From an uncultured Christensenellaceae bacterium (GTDB lineage: Bacteria > Bacillota > Clostridia > Christensenellales > UBA3700): a stretch of 64,000 nt of DNA. The notes under the pieces are model-generated. The model ran no database searches, was not told the DNA's origin, and worked only from the letters and a program-made list of their open reading frames with translations. The position numbers and the translations under genes were made by a program. Positions 24,476 to 33,506 of this stretch are shown here, piece by piece. Each line of letters begins with the position of its first letter. Position 1 is the first letter of the stretch. Location of the stretch: assembly GCA_944381365.1 (NCBI GenBank), contig CALWKW010000001.1, forward strand, positions 1 through 64,000, in the 5' to 3' direction.

Positions 24476-25602
24476 AAAAGCTTCAAAATCTTAAGATAGT
24501 AGAAAAGCATGGAATCTGGGCAATTGCTCCCGTAATCATATTCTTGGTAGCAGTAATAGTATTTACATCTTTTGCAGTAAGCAATAAGGATATTTCAAAA
24601 GGTATGAATATCGGTATCGACTTCTCAGGCGGTTCTATTCTTACGGTAGAACTCGGAAGCGATATCCTCAACAACAAGACAGAATACAATAAGCATTACG
24701 ATTATATCGAAAGCGTATTGACAAGTGAAGAAATTGCGGATGAAGTAGTAAAATACGCAAAAGAAGAATACAATATCAATCTTACAAAGAGTGCGGCTGT
24801 TGCTTCAATAAGCTATGTGCAGACTTCGGGCAGCAATGAAGATATGTCTTTGGTAATCAAGTATGACAATATTTCATCTACTTTCGATACCAAAAACAAT
24901 GATCTCACCACTTACAGAAATAGTATTCTCGAACAGAAAATCAAAGATTATTATGACACCAATTTTATGGACAAGGGTGTTACGGTAAGTACAAACTATA
25001 TCGGTGCTACTGCTTCTGCATCTTTGATAAAGACAGCATTGCTCGCTGTATCTATCACAATGGTTCTTATCCTTATCTATATCATGATAAGATTTGAAAT
25101 CTGGAGCGGTATTGCAGCTATTATAGCTTTGATTCACGATGTAGCAATGATGGTATGTCTTGTAATAATCTTCAGAATACAAGTAAACAGTGCGTTTATT
25201 GCGGCAGTAATCACAATCGTATCTTATTCAATCAACAATACTATCGTTGTATTTGACAGAGTAAGAGAAAATATGAAGAAAGAAAAAGCTATGCTTTTGG
25301 GTGGTAGTATTGACAACAACAGATTAGTCAATGAAGCTATCGTTCAGACAATGTTGCGTTCTATCAACTCGACTATTACCACAATGATAGCAATCACATT
25401 GTTTGCAATCATAGGTACTGCGTCAGTAAGAGAATTTGCTCTTCCCGTAATATTCGGTCTCTTGGCAGGTTTCTATTCGTCATTGGTAATTGCACCTTCT
25501 TTGTATTGCTTGATGAAAAACGCATCAGACAAGAGAAAGATTGCAAAGAGAGACGGCGTGAAAAACGAAAAACCCAAGTATGCCGGAGCAAAAAACAATT
25601 AA
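24472..25602 (+). CDS. secF: Protein translocase subunit SecF
   Basis: This 376-residue protein has the SecF motif GIDFSGGSILTVE, a soluble extracytoplasmic loop and a membrane block with VVFDRVREN and LRSINSTITTMIAI. It is coupled to secD by an ATGA overlap. Separate secD and secF genes, rather than a fused secDF, are normal in Clostridia. It ends in a basic tail and is followed by a strong terminator. Confidence 0.95.
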   Translation: MKKLQNLKIVEKHGIWAIAPVIIFLVAVIVFTSFAVSNKDISKGMNIGIDFSGGSILTVELGSDILNNKTEYNKHYDYIESVLTSEEIADEVVKYAKEEYNINLTKSAAVASISYVQTSGSNEDMSLVIKYDNISSTFDTKNNDLTTYRNSILEQKIKDYYDTNFMDKGVTVSTNYIGATASASLIKTALLAVSITMVLILIYIMIRFEIWSGIAAIIALIHDVAMMVCLVIIFRIQVNSAFIAAVITIVSYSINNTIVVFDRVRENMKKEKAMLLGGSIDNNRLVNEAIVQTMLRSINSTITTMIAITLFAIIGTASVREFALPVIFGLLAGFYSSLVIAPSLYCLMKNASDKRKIAKRDGVKNEKPKYAGAKNN

Positions 25603-25620
25603 TAAAAAATAAATGTTTTG

Positions 25621-25652
25621 TTGAGCTGTCGAAAGACAGCTCAATTTTTTTT
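25621..25652 (+). terminator. secDF terminator
   Basis: A 10-bp stem TTGAGCTGTC-GAAA-GACAGCTCAA followed by eight T. Confidence 0.93.
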
Positions 25653-25805
25653 ATTATAAATATCTCTATATATCATACACAAAAGAATATTTTGATAAAA
25701 ATGTTTTATCTAAATCCGATAAAATAGATAATATATAATAAAGATAAAAGAAAAATCTCTTGTTTATTAAAGGCTTTTAATATATAATATATAGAAGAGG
25801 TAAAG

Positions 25806-28118
25806 ATGGACAAAACACAAAGAGAAAATCTGGCAAAAGAATTGGGAATAGATGAAAAACTTATAGAAGTTTTGGAGCAAAGAGGCTATGACGACAAAGA
25901 AAAGCTCAATGCTTTTTTGTATCCCACAATGGATAATTTGACGGATGTACATAAATATACAGGCTTTGACGATGTGGTGGAGAGAATAAGATTTGCCATT
26001 GACAACAAACAGAGCATTATTCTATATGGAGATTACGATTGTGACGGAATCTGCGGCGTTTCTGTTTTGTACAATTATCTAAAATCCCAAGGAGTGGAAG
26101 TGCATTGCTTTTTGCCAAACAGACATACTGACGGATACGGACTCTCGAGAGAGGCTTTAGAAAAGCTTGCCGACAAATATCTGAGCGATTTGCTTATCAC
26201 CGTGGATTGCGGTATTACAAGCGTAGAAGAAGTGGAGTATGCCAGAGAAGTGCTCGGCTTTGATGTGATTGTCACGGACCACCATGAAGTGGGAGAAGTT
26301 TTGCCCGATTGTCTTATCTTTAATCCAAAGTTGACTAAAAGCGGTGCATTCAGAGAATTATGCGGTGCGGGAGTGGCACTCAGAATAGTAGAAGGACTTG
26401 GCGGAAGAGATGAGATGATGAAATATATCGACATCGCCACAATCGCTACTATTGCCGATGTCGTGCCTTTGGTGGAAGACAACAGAATTATCGCAAAAGC
26501 AGGATTGAAAAAGATAAATTCTATGAGTTGTTCAAGGGGCATAAAAATGCTTGCAAAGACTTGCACAGAAGGGGAAATTACCTCTTATGACATAGGCTTT
26601 AAGATTGCTCCCAGAATAAATGCCGTGGGCAGAATAGGCGATGCGAACGAAGTCTTGGACTTGTTTTGTACGACCGACAATTTTTTGCTTGAAAATATCG
26701 TAAAAAGCCTCAACGAGTGCAATCAGGAAAGAGTGCAGCTTACCGATGACCTTACAGAAGAGTGTATGCACCAATTAAAAGGTTTTGACTTTGAAAATAA
26801 TGCGGTTATAGTACTTCACAATGCCTATTGGGATGACGGAATTATAGGTATAGTAGCCTCAAGAATTGCCGAAATATTCAATCGTCCGACAGTGCTTCTC
26901 ACAAAAAACGGCGATTTGTACAAAGGAAGCGGAAGAAGTATAAAAGGCATAAATATATTTGATTATGTCTTACAATGCAGTACGCTTTTGAAAAAATTCG
27001 GCGGACATGCGATGGCTTTCGGACTTTCGCTGGAAAAAGAAAAAATATTAGATTTTTCCAAAAAACTCAATGAGCTCATAAAAAAAGACTATGACATGAG
27101 TTTTTTTGTGCCGCATAAAAAGTATGATATAGACATAAAGGATGTAAAAAATATTCTCAGTATGGCTAGAGGAATAAAACTTCTCGAGCCTTTTGGCGAA
27201 GGCAATCCCAATATCAAATTTTGCGAAAGTGCAGGAAGCATCGAATTTAATCAGATGGGCAGTACTCAACATCTGATACACAAGGAAAAAGAAAGAGAAC
27301 TTGTGTTGTTTGGCGGTCTAAAATATAAAGAATTATTGTCCCAAAAAGTGCAAAAAAAATTGTATTACAAATTAAGTCTCGAAAGCTTCAGAGACAAGGT
27401 ATACGCACAGGGTAAAATCTCTTCTTTTGAATGCAACGAGACAGACGAGCAAGGAGAGTATTCTCAATACATTATGACGGGCTTTGTCAAAGGCGAAAAA
27501 GAGTGCAAAGAAGTGTCTTTTGATGATATTTTGCCTTTTGCGAAAAGCACATTCGGAGTATGCTATATAGCCTATGATATCGACACATACAAGCAATTTT
27601 GTGATATTCTTAAGACAAATAATATAGACATATTTACAGAAAACAGAGTGGTGGGCGGAAATGCTCCTTTTACAAAAATTCTTTTCTGTCCGTCTTCTTT
27701 AAAAGAGTTGTGCTATTATGACAAAATAATCTTGCTTGACGAGCCTTTGAGTACGGGTATATTTTTGAAGGCAATGAATAAGACGGCGACTTTATATTTG
27801 GTTCGGAATGTGAATATTTTTAAAAAGATTTCAGAGTATTTGCCCGACTATAAAAAACTCACCGAGATTTTTATTCTCACAAGAGATTGTCTTAAAGACA
27901 GGATTATTACGAGCGTAGCTGATTTGTACTATGCTATTGCAAAAAACAATAATTTAGAGTATAATGAATTTGTGCTTGCATTACTTATTTTCGTGGATTT
28001 GGGTATTGTCAAAATAAGTCCTAAATTTTATATTGACGGATTAGTGAAGACAAAACTCAGCGAAAGCAAAATTTATGCAAGATTAGAGGCAGAAAAGATT
28101 GGAAGAACAGGAAATTAA
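25806..28118 (+). CDS. recJ: Single-stranded-DNA exonuclease RecJ
   Basis: This 770-residue DHH-family exonuclease has catalytic motifs YGDYDCDG (about 79-86), the DxG of VDCGIT and the VTDHHEV box, then a DHHA1 domain with GGHAMAFG. The C-terminal OB fold and extension typical of Firmicutes RecJ make up the remaining third. It degrades single-stranded DNA 5' to 3' in recombination and repair. The final 20 bases overlap the rel gene. Confidence 0.95.
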   Translation: MDKTQRENLAKELGIDEKLIEVLEQRGYDDKEKLNAFLYPTMDNLTDVHKYTGFDDVVERIRFAIDNKQSIILYGDYDCDGICGVSVLYNYLKSQGVEVHCFLPNRHTDGYGLSREALEKLADKYLSDLLITVDCGITSVEEVEYAREVLGFDVIVTDHHEVGEVLPDCLIFNPKLTKSGAFRELCGAGVALRIVEGLGGRDEMMKYIDIATIATIADVVPLVEDNRIIAKAGLKKINSMSCSRGIKMLAKTCTEGEITSYDIGFKIAPRINAVGRIGDANEVLDLFCTTDNFLLENIVKSLNECNQERVQLTDDLTEECMHQLKGFDFENNAVIVLHNAYWDDGIIGIVASRIAEIFNRPTVLLTKNGDLYKGSGRSIKGINIFDYVLQCSTLLKKFGGHAMAFGLSLEKEKILDFSKKLNELIKKDYDMSFFVPHKKYDIDIKDVKNILSMARGIKLLEPFGEGNPNIKFCESAGSIEFNQMGSTQHLIHKEKERELVLFGGLKYKELLSQKVQKKLYYKLSLESFRDKVYAQGKISSFECNETDEQGEYSQYIMTGFVKGEKECKEVSFDDILPFAKSTFGVCYIAYDIDTYKQFCDILKTNNIDIFTENRVVGGNAPFTKILFCPSSLKELCYYDKIILLDEPLSTGIFLKAMNKTATLYLVRNVNIFKKISEYLPDYKKLTEIFILTRDCLKDRIITSVADLYYAIAKNNNLEYNEFVLALLIFVDLGIVKISPKFYIDGLVKTKLSESKIYARLEAEKIGRTGN

Positions 28119-30282
28119 ATTTATCAATAAAGTTCAGGATAATTACGGCGAAAATCATGCCGAAAAGATTATCAAGGCATATTATTTTGCAAAAACCGCA
28201 CATCAAGGTCAAAAGCGACAATCAGGTGAGGATTATCTCGTTCACCCTAAAGCAGTGGCAGAAATCCTTATCGATATGGGACTTGACTGCGATACGGTAG
28301 TTGCTTCGCTTTTGCATGATGTGATTGAGGATACTTCCGTGACTGCCGAGGAAATAAGCCAGACTTTTGGCAGCGTAGTTTTGTCTTTGGTTCAGGGCGT
28401 GACAAAACTCAGCAAGCTCAATTTTAAGTCAAAACTCGAAGAGCAGGCAGAAAACCTCAGAAGAATGTTTATGGCAATGAGCAATGACATTCGTGTCATT
28501 ATCATAAAGCTTGCCGATAGACTTCACAATATGCGTACATTGTCATTTAAGGACGAAGAGGGGCAGAAGCGTATTGCTCAGGAAACTCTCGACATATATG
28601 CCCCTATTGCGGCAAGACTAGGTATTTCCAGCGTCAAAGGCGAACTCGAAGATTTGTGTCTAAGATATTTGTATCCCGATGATTATTACTATATCGCCGA
28701 AAAAGTTTCGCAGACAAGAGTAGAAAGACAAGAACTTGTCAATCATATATCCAAAGAACTTCAAGAAATGCTTGCAGAACTCGGCATAAACGGCGAAGTC
28801 AACGGAAGACCAAAGCATTTTTATAGTATTTACAGAAAGCTCAAAAAAGGTAAGCCTTTTGAACAAATCTACGACTTGATAGCATTGAGAGTCATTGTGG
28901 ACAGCGTGAAGGATTGTTATGCCGTACTTGGCTCCATTCATACTAAATGGAAACCTCTTCCCGGTAGATTCAAAGATTATATTTCAGTACCCAAAGCAAA
29001 TATGTATCAGTCCTTGCATACGACTGTGCTTACATCATACGGTGCTCCTTTTGAAATTCAAATCCGTACTCACGAGATGCACAAAATAGCAGAATACGGT
29101 ATCGCAGCACACTGGAAGTACAAGCAGGGCAACAATATAGATTCATCCAAGATAGATGACGATAAGCTTGCTTGGATAAGAAATGTTATGCAGCTTCAAG
29201 AGGAAGCAAGCGACTCTCAGGAATATCTCGATATGCTGAAAGTCGATTTGTATTCTGACCAAGTATTTGTATTTACGCCAAAAGGCGATGTATTCAATTT
29301 GCCAAACGGCTCGACAGGCGTAGACTTTGCCTATGCTATTCACAGCAAAGTAGGCGAAAAATGTACGGGTATAAAAGTCAATAGCCGTATAATGCCCGTA
29401 AGCACAAAACTCAACAACGGCGATGTTGTGGAAGTTATTACTTCCAATGCGTCAAAAGGACCTTCGAGAGATTGGTTGCAATTCGTCATTACGCCAAGTG
29501 CAAAAAGTAAAATCCGCTCTTTCTTCAAGAAAGAAATGCGTGAAGAAAACGAGAAGAGGGGCAGAGATGTACTCGAAAAAGAGGCAAAACACAGAGGCTA
29601 TAATCTCAATGATCTTATTGCTACCGAAAGCTGGTCAAAGTATATAAAACAAAAATACGGACTCAACTCCAGCGAAGAAGTTATGGCAATGGTCGGATAT
29701 GGCGAGCTTACTTCACTTCAGGTAATAAACAAGCTTGTAGAACTTTATAAGCAAGACCATGTTCAAGAAAGTGTCGAGATTGACAAACTTACCAAAAAGC
29801 CTACTCAGAGAAAACACAACAACGGCGTTATCATAAAAGGCGTAGAAGGACTTAAGTATCGTTTTTCACAGTGCTGTTCCCCTCTCCCGGGAGATGCCAT
29901 TCTTGGCTATATCTCAAGAAATGGCGGAGTGGTAATCCACAGAGTGGATTGTCCCAACTGCAAGAGTTTTGAGCCAGAAAGAATCGTTGAGGCTCAATGG
30001 CCTATGACAGAGGACGAAAGATTTGTCGCAAATCTTGTGATAAAAGCTCTCGACCGTACGGGGCTTGTAATAGAAGTCGCTACGCTCATCACAAATATGA
30101 AAGTGGCAATGACAAGCATATCCGCAAAGTCAGAAAAGGATAATACCGCAACAATCAAAGTTTCGGTAGAAGTGACAAACACCAATATGTTGCAAATCCT
30201 TATGAACAAAATCCAACAATCTATTAAAGGAATAACGGAGATAAAGAGAGCTTCAAAAAGCTCTAAAAACAAAACAAAATGA
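28099..30282 (+). CDS. rel: Bifunctional (p)ppGpp synthetase/hydrolase
   Basis: This 727-residue protein has the complete Rel architecture: an HD hydrolase domain (YLVHPKAVAEIL and LLHDVIEDT), a synthetase domain (YSIYRKLKKGKPFEQIYDLIALRVI in parts), a TGS domain (VFVFTPKGDVFNLPNGSTGVDF in parts), a zinc-finger-like CCSPLPGD region and a C-terminal ACT domain. It makes and breaks the stringent-response alarmone. The start is a TTG at 28099 with AGAGG nine bases upstream; the first conserved residues follow directly, so no better start exists. It overlaps recJ by 20 bases and dtd by four. Confidence 0.95.
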   Translation: MEEQEIKFINKVQDNYGENHAEKIIKAYYFAKTAHQGQKRQSGEDYLVHPKAVAEILIDMGLDCDTVVASLLHDVIEDTSVTAEEISQTFGSVVLSLVQGVTKLSKLNFKSKLEEQAENLRRMFMAMSNDIRVIIIKLADRLHNMRTLSFKDEEGQKRIAQETLDIYAPIAARLGISSVKGELEDLCLRYLYPDDYYYIAEKVSQTRVERQELVNHISKELQEMLAELGINGEVNGRPKHFYSIYRKLKKGKPFEQIYDLIALRVIVDSVKDCYAVLGSIHTKWKPLPGRFKDYISVPKANMYQSLHTTVLTSYGAPFEIQIRTHEMHKIAEYGIAAHWKYKQGNNIDSSKIDDDKLAWIRNVMQLQEEASDSQEYLDMLKVDLYSDQVFVFTPKGDVFNLPNGSTGVDFAYAIHSKVGEKCTGIKVNSRIMPVSTKLNNGDVVEVITSNASKGPSRDWLQFVITPSAKSKIRSFFKKEMREENEKRGRDVLEKEAKHRGYNLNDLIATESWSKYIKQKYGLNSSEEVMAMVGYGELTSLQVINKLVELYKQDHVQESVEIDKLTKKPTQRKHNNGVIIKGVEGLKYRFSQCCSPLPGDAILGYISRNGGVVIHRVDCPNCKSFEPERIVEAQWPMTEDERFVANLVIKALDRTGLVIEVATLITNMKVAMTSISAKSEKDNTATIKVSVEVTNTNMLQILMNKIQQSIKGITEIKRASKSSKNKTK

Positions 30283-30716
30283 GAGCAGTAGTACAAAGAG
30301 TAAATTATGCAAAATTATCGGTAGACGGACAAGCTGTATCCCAAATAGGCGAAGGTTATCTTGTATTTGTGGGATACAACAATGACGATACCAAAGAAAT
30401 ATGCAAATACATAGTAGACAGAATTATAGGCATGCGTATTTTTAAAGATGACAACAACAAACTCAACAAGTCGCTTCTGGATGTAGGCGGAGAAGTCATG
30501 GTGGTGTCAAACTTTACCTTATACGGCAATGCTTTTAGCGGTCGCCGTCCCGATTTTTCTAAATCTGCTCATTTCGATACGGCAAAACCTTTGTATGATT
30601 TTACCGTAGAAGAATTCAAAAACAGATTGGGAAAAGTGGCTACGGGTGTATTCGGAGCACACATGCACATAGATATGTCCAATGACGGACCTATCACTAT
30701 GATTTTGGAAAAATAA
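30279..30716 (+). CDS. dtd: D-aminoacyl-tRNA deacylase
   Basis: This 145-residue protein matches DTD: an opening MRAVVQRVNYAKLSVDG, the SNFTLYGN...GRRPDFSKSA block and the C-terminal NDGPITMIL motif containing the Gly-cisPro dipeptide that checks chirality. It removes D-amino acids (and glycine from tRNA-Ala) from mischarged tRNAs. It is coupled to rel by an ATGA overlap, the usual Firmicutes order. Confidence 0.96.
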   Translation: MRAVVQRVNYAKLSVDGQAVSQIGEGYLVFVGYNNDDTKEICKYIVDRIIGMRIFKDDNNKLNKSLLDVGGEVMVVSNFTLYGNAFSGRRPDFSKSAHFDTAKPLYDFTVEEFKNRLGKVATGVFGAHMHIDMSNDGPITMILEK

Positions 30717-30741
30717 TCTTATTATTAAGGTCGGGTGTTGA

Positions 30742-31353
30742 ATGAAAATTGATAAATTCGTGTTGGGACTTCTCAACAATAATACTTATCTTGTGACAAA
30801 CGAAGATACAAAAAGATGTTTTTTAGTGGATCCTTCTACTCCGAGTGCCAAAGTAGCGGAGTATATAAAAGACAAGGGCCTTTGTCTCGAGTCTATTTTG
30901 ATTACGCACGGACATTTTGATCATATAGGCGGAGCAAAGTATTTTCAGCAAGAATTCGGAGCAAAAATCTATATGAGCAAGGACGATGAAGATTTTATCG
31001 ACAATCCACTCAAAATAAGCAGAAAATTCGACAAATTCGATATCGATGTTTATATAAAGGACAACGATATTATAAATACCTGCGGAAAAGAGATAAAAGT
31101 AATCGCTACCCCCGGACACTCTTTGGGCGGAGTATGCTTTTTGATGGATGATGTAATATTCTCGGGCGATACGATATTTAAGGCAAGCTATGGAAGATTT
31201 GATTTGAGAGGCGGAGATTTTTCTGCACTCAAAGAGTCTGTCAAAAAAATTCTCGATATGCAGGGAGAATATTTGATTTTGAGCGGACACGGAGAAGCGA
31301 CTTGCAGTTCGTTTGAAAGACAATACAATCCCGTTTTTTCAGACGAGTTTTGA
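30742..31353 (+). CDS. Metallo-beta-lactamase-fold hydrolase (YqgX/glyoxalase II-like)
   Basis: This 203-residue MBL-fold protein has the metal-binding motif THGHFDHIGG, then PGHSLGGVCF, the bridging Asp of SGDTIF and a final SGHGEAT. It resembles the short glyoxalase II-like hydrolases that sit between dtd and hemZ in Clostridia. The natural thioester or other substrate is uncertain. It is in the rel-dtd-hemZ operon. Confidence 0.9.
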   Translation: MKIDKFVLGLLNNNTYLVTNEDTKRCFLVDPSTPSAKVAEYIKDKGLCLESILITHGHFDHIGGAKYFQQEFGAKIYMSKDDEDFIDNPLKISRKFDKFDIDVYIKDNDIINTCGKEIKVIATPGHSLGGVCFLMDDVIFSGDTIFKASYGRFDLRGGDFSALKESVKKILDMQGEYLILSGHGEATCSSFERQYNPVFSDEF

Positions 31354-31371
31354 TTTTTGAGGCGACAACAA

Positions 31372-32817
31372 ATGATAGATATCAAGTTTTTGTGTAATGT
31401 ATCTGAATTTGAAAATGACTATATGGACATAATTAGAGCCTTTTATCCTCATATCAATGTCAAAGAAGAGGGGGAAAGGCTTTGTCTTGATTTGACGAAA
31501 ATCAATGATTTAGAGTATCAGTGCAATCTGAAATTCAAAGATAAAAAACTCAATAAAGTTTTTTCTTTAGACGAAAAGTTTTTGCCGGACAAAGATTCAG
31601 AGCAATACGATATTAAATTCAGAGCTCAGCTCAAAAGACACAGCAAAGTGGTTTTGTATGACTTTTTGAGTGAAATCACAAAGGAAAAATTGCCTTATGG
31701 CTCATTGACGGGTATAAGACCTACAAAACTTTACCACGAGCTTCTTCAAAAAGAAATAGACGGAGAAGATTATTTTGAAAATGTTTTGAGAGTATCAAAA
31801 GAAAAAACGGCACTAATAAAAGAAATCGTACAAAATCAGCAAAAGTATTATGATGTCAAATCAAACGAAATCGATGTGTTCATAAACATTCCGATTTGTG
31901 TGTCGAGATGCGTATATTGTTCGTTTATATCGGCTCAGCTAGACAAAATAAAAAAATCCGTAAAGCCTTATTGCGATTTGCTTTTGAAAGAAATTCAATG
32001 CACAAAACAGATAATAAAGGACAAAGGGTATAAAGTAAGAGCCGTGTATATCGGCGGCGGAACTCCAACTTCGTTGGACGATGAAAATTTTGCAAGAATA
32101 ATAGAGAGTGCAAAATTCGATTGTAATGAATATACGGTCGAAGCAGGTCGTCCCGATACGATAAGCAAGGAAAAACTTGCCATAATGGACAGAGCAGGAG
32201 TAAACCGCATATCAATTAATCCTCAGACTTTTAATCAAAAGACATTGGATTTGATAGGAAGAAAGCACTCTGTCGAGGATATATTCAGGGTATATGAAGA
32301 AGCGAGAAAATACAATTTTGATATCAATATGGATTTGATTGCTATGCTTCCCGAGGAAAATTTTGAAGACTTTAAGTATTCGGTGGACAATGCAATCAAG
32401 CTTTCGCCTGAAAATATAACGGTACATACTTTGTCTCTTAAAAAGGGCTCGACACTCAAAGTCGAGGGGTACGACAATACAAGCGAAAATATGGCAGACG
32501 ATATGGTGAATTATGCAAGAGAAAGCATTATGAAAAGCGGATATTCGCCTTATTATATGTACAAACAAAAGTATATGTCGGGCAATCTCGAAAATGTAGG
32601 ATATTGCAAAAAAGATAAAGCCTGTGTCTATAATATCGATATAATGGAAGAAATATCAAGTATAATCGCAAATGGTGCGGGCGGTATTTCAAAAAGACTT
32701 TTTTCAAAAGACAGACTAGAGCGACTTGCAAATCCCAAGGGTATAGATGTATATCTTGAGAGAGATAAAAAAATTCTTGACGACAAAATAAAATTCTTTG
32801 AAGAGAGCGATTTTTGA
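31372..32817 (+). CDS. hemZ: HemZ-type coproporphyrinogen dehydrogenase/radical SAM protein
   Basis: This 481-residue radical SAM protein is of the HemN/HemW/HemZ group. The cluster motif CVSRCVYC is preceded by the typical NIPI, and YIGGGTPTSL follows. A long N-terminal extension of ~150 residues without the motif (ending LTGIRPTKLYHELL) identifies HemZ rather than HemW. HemZ proteins have been proposed to act in anaerobic haem synthesis, but no other haem gene is seen here. I chose the ATG at 31372, with GAGGCG upstream, over a TTG at 31357. Confidence 0.88.
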   Translation: MIDIKFLCNVSEFENDYMDIIRAFYPHINVKEEGERLCLDLTKINDLEYQCNLKFKDKKLNKVFSLDEKFLPDKDSEQYDIKFRAQLKRHSKVVLYDFLSEITKEKLPYGSLTGIRPTKLYHELLQKEIDGEDYFENVLRVSKEKTALIKEIVQNQQKYYDVKSNEIDVFINIPICVSRCVYCSFISAQLDKIKKSVKPYCDLLLKEIQCTKQIIKDKGYKVRAVYIGGGTPTSLDDENFARIIESAKFDCNEYTVEAGRPDTISKEKLAIMDRAGVNRISINPQTFNQKTLDLIGRKHSVEDIFRVYEEARKYNFDINMDLIAMLPEENFEDFKYSVDNAIKLSPENITVHTLSLKKGSTLKVEGYDNTSENMADDMVNYARESIMKSGYSPYYMYKQKYMSGNLENVGYCKKDKACVYNIDIMEEISSIIANGAGGISKRLFSKDRLERLANPKGIDVYLERDKKILDDKIKFFEESDF

Positions 32818-33128
32818 GCTTGAAAAAAGAGAAAATCACGATTTTTGATAAAAAATTTTGTGTATTGACAAAAATTTATCAAAAAATCTTAAAAAAAGAG
32901 TATGTCCAAACTATTTTCTTGCAAAATAAAAGGATATATCGCAAAGTTCTTTGGGATATATAAAATATTTTAATAATATACGATAATTTTGCTTGCGTGG
33001 GACAAAAATTTATGATAGGATAATATCGTAATGGTTTAATCCAAGGTTAGCGTGGCTAGGTTTTGCAAATCTCCAATGTACTACTTGGCTACCGCTTTAT
33101 TAACAATTTCAAAAAGGAGGATAAAAAA
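32818..33128 (+). other. Non-coding interval with probable rpsO promoter and leader
   Basis: No gene is seen here. A weak promoter TTGGGA (32951-32956), 17-bp spacer, TAATAT (32974-32979) would give a leader of about 140 bases. CCAAG near 33041 can pair with CTTGG near 33084, enclosing a G/C-richer stretch, so an S15-binding regulatory leader is possible. The first part (32818-32940) is only AT-rich sequence. Confidence 0.4.
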
Positions 33129-33407
33129 ATGGAAATTGTAGATGTAAAAAACATGACAAAGCAAGAGGTTTTGACAGCTTTCGCTAAGCACGAAGGAGAT
33201 ACAGGTTCTCCTGAAGTTCAAATCGCACTTCTCACACAGAGAATTCTTCAACTCAATGACCACTTTGCAGAGCACAAAAATGACTTCCACTCAAGAAGAG
33301 GTCTTTTGCAGATGGTTGGTAAAAGAAGAAGCATGTTGAAGTACCTTAAGGACACAGACATCGAACGCTATCGTGAACTTATTGCAAGACTTGGCATCAG
33401 AAAGTAA
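33129..33407 (+). CDS. rpsO: 30S ribosomal protein S15
   Basis: This 92-residue protein contains the S15 core [36 protein letters not shown] and [12 protein letters not shown]. It binds 16S rRNA in the platform of the small subunit. The start at ATG 33129 has AGGAGG eight bases upstream. It precedes pnp, as in most bacteria, with a terminator between them. Confidence 0.97.
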   Translation: MEIVDVKNMTKQEVLTAFAKHEGDTGSPEVQIALLTQRILQLNDHFAEHKNDFHSRRGLLQMVGKRRSMLKYLKDTDIERYRELIARLGIRK

Positions 33408-33413
33408 AAAACT

Positions 33414-33447
33414 TTGGGGCTGTCGTTTTGACACCCCAATTTTTTTG
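33414..33447 (+). terminator. rpsO terminator
   Basis: TTGGGG pairs with CCCCAA around an inner TGTC/GACA stem with one bulged C; a run of T follows. Confidence 0.88.
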
Positions 33448-33506
33448 AAATAAGCCAAAAATTGTTACTAAACAGAATAAATTACTAATTATTGGAGGTT
33501 AGTTTG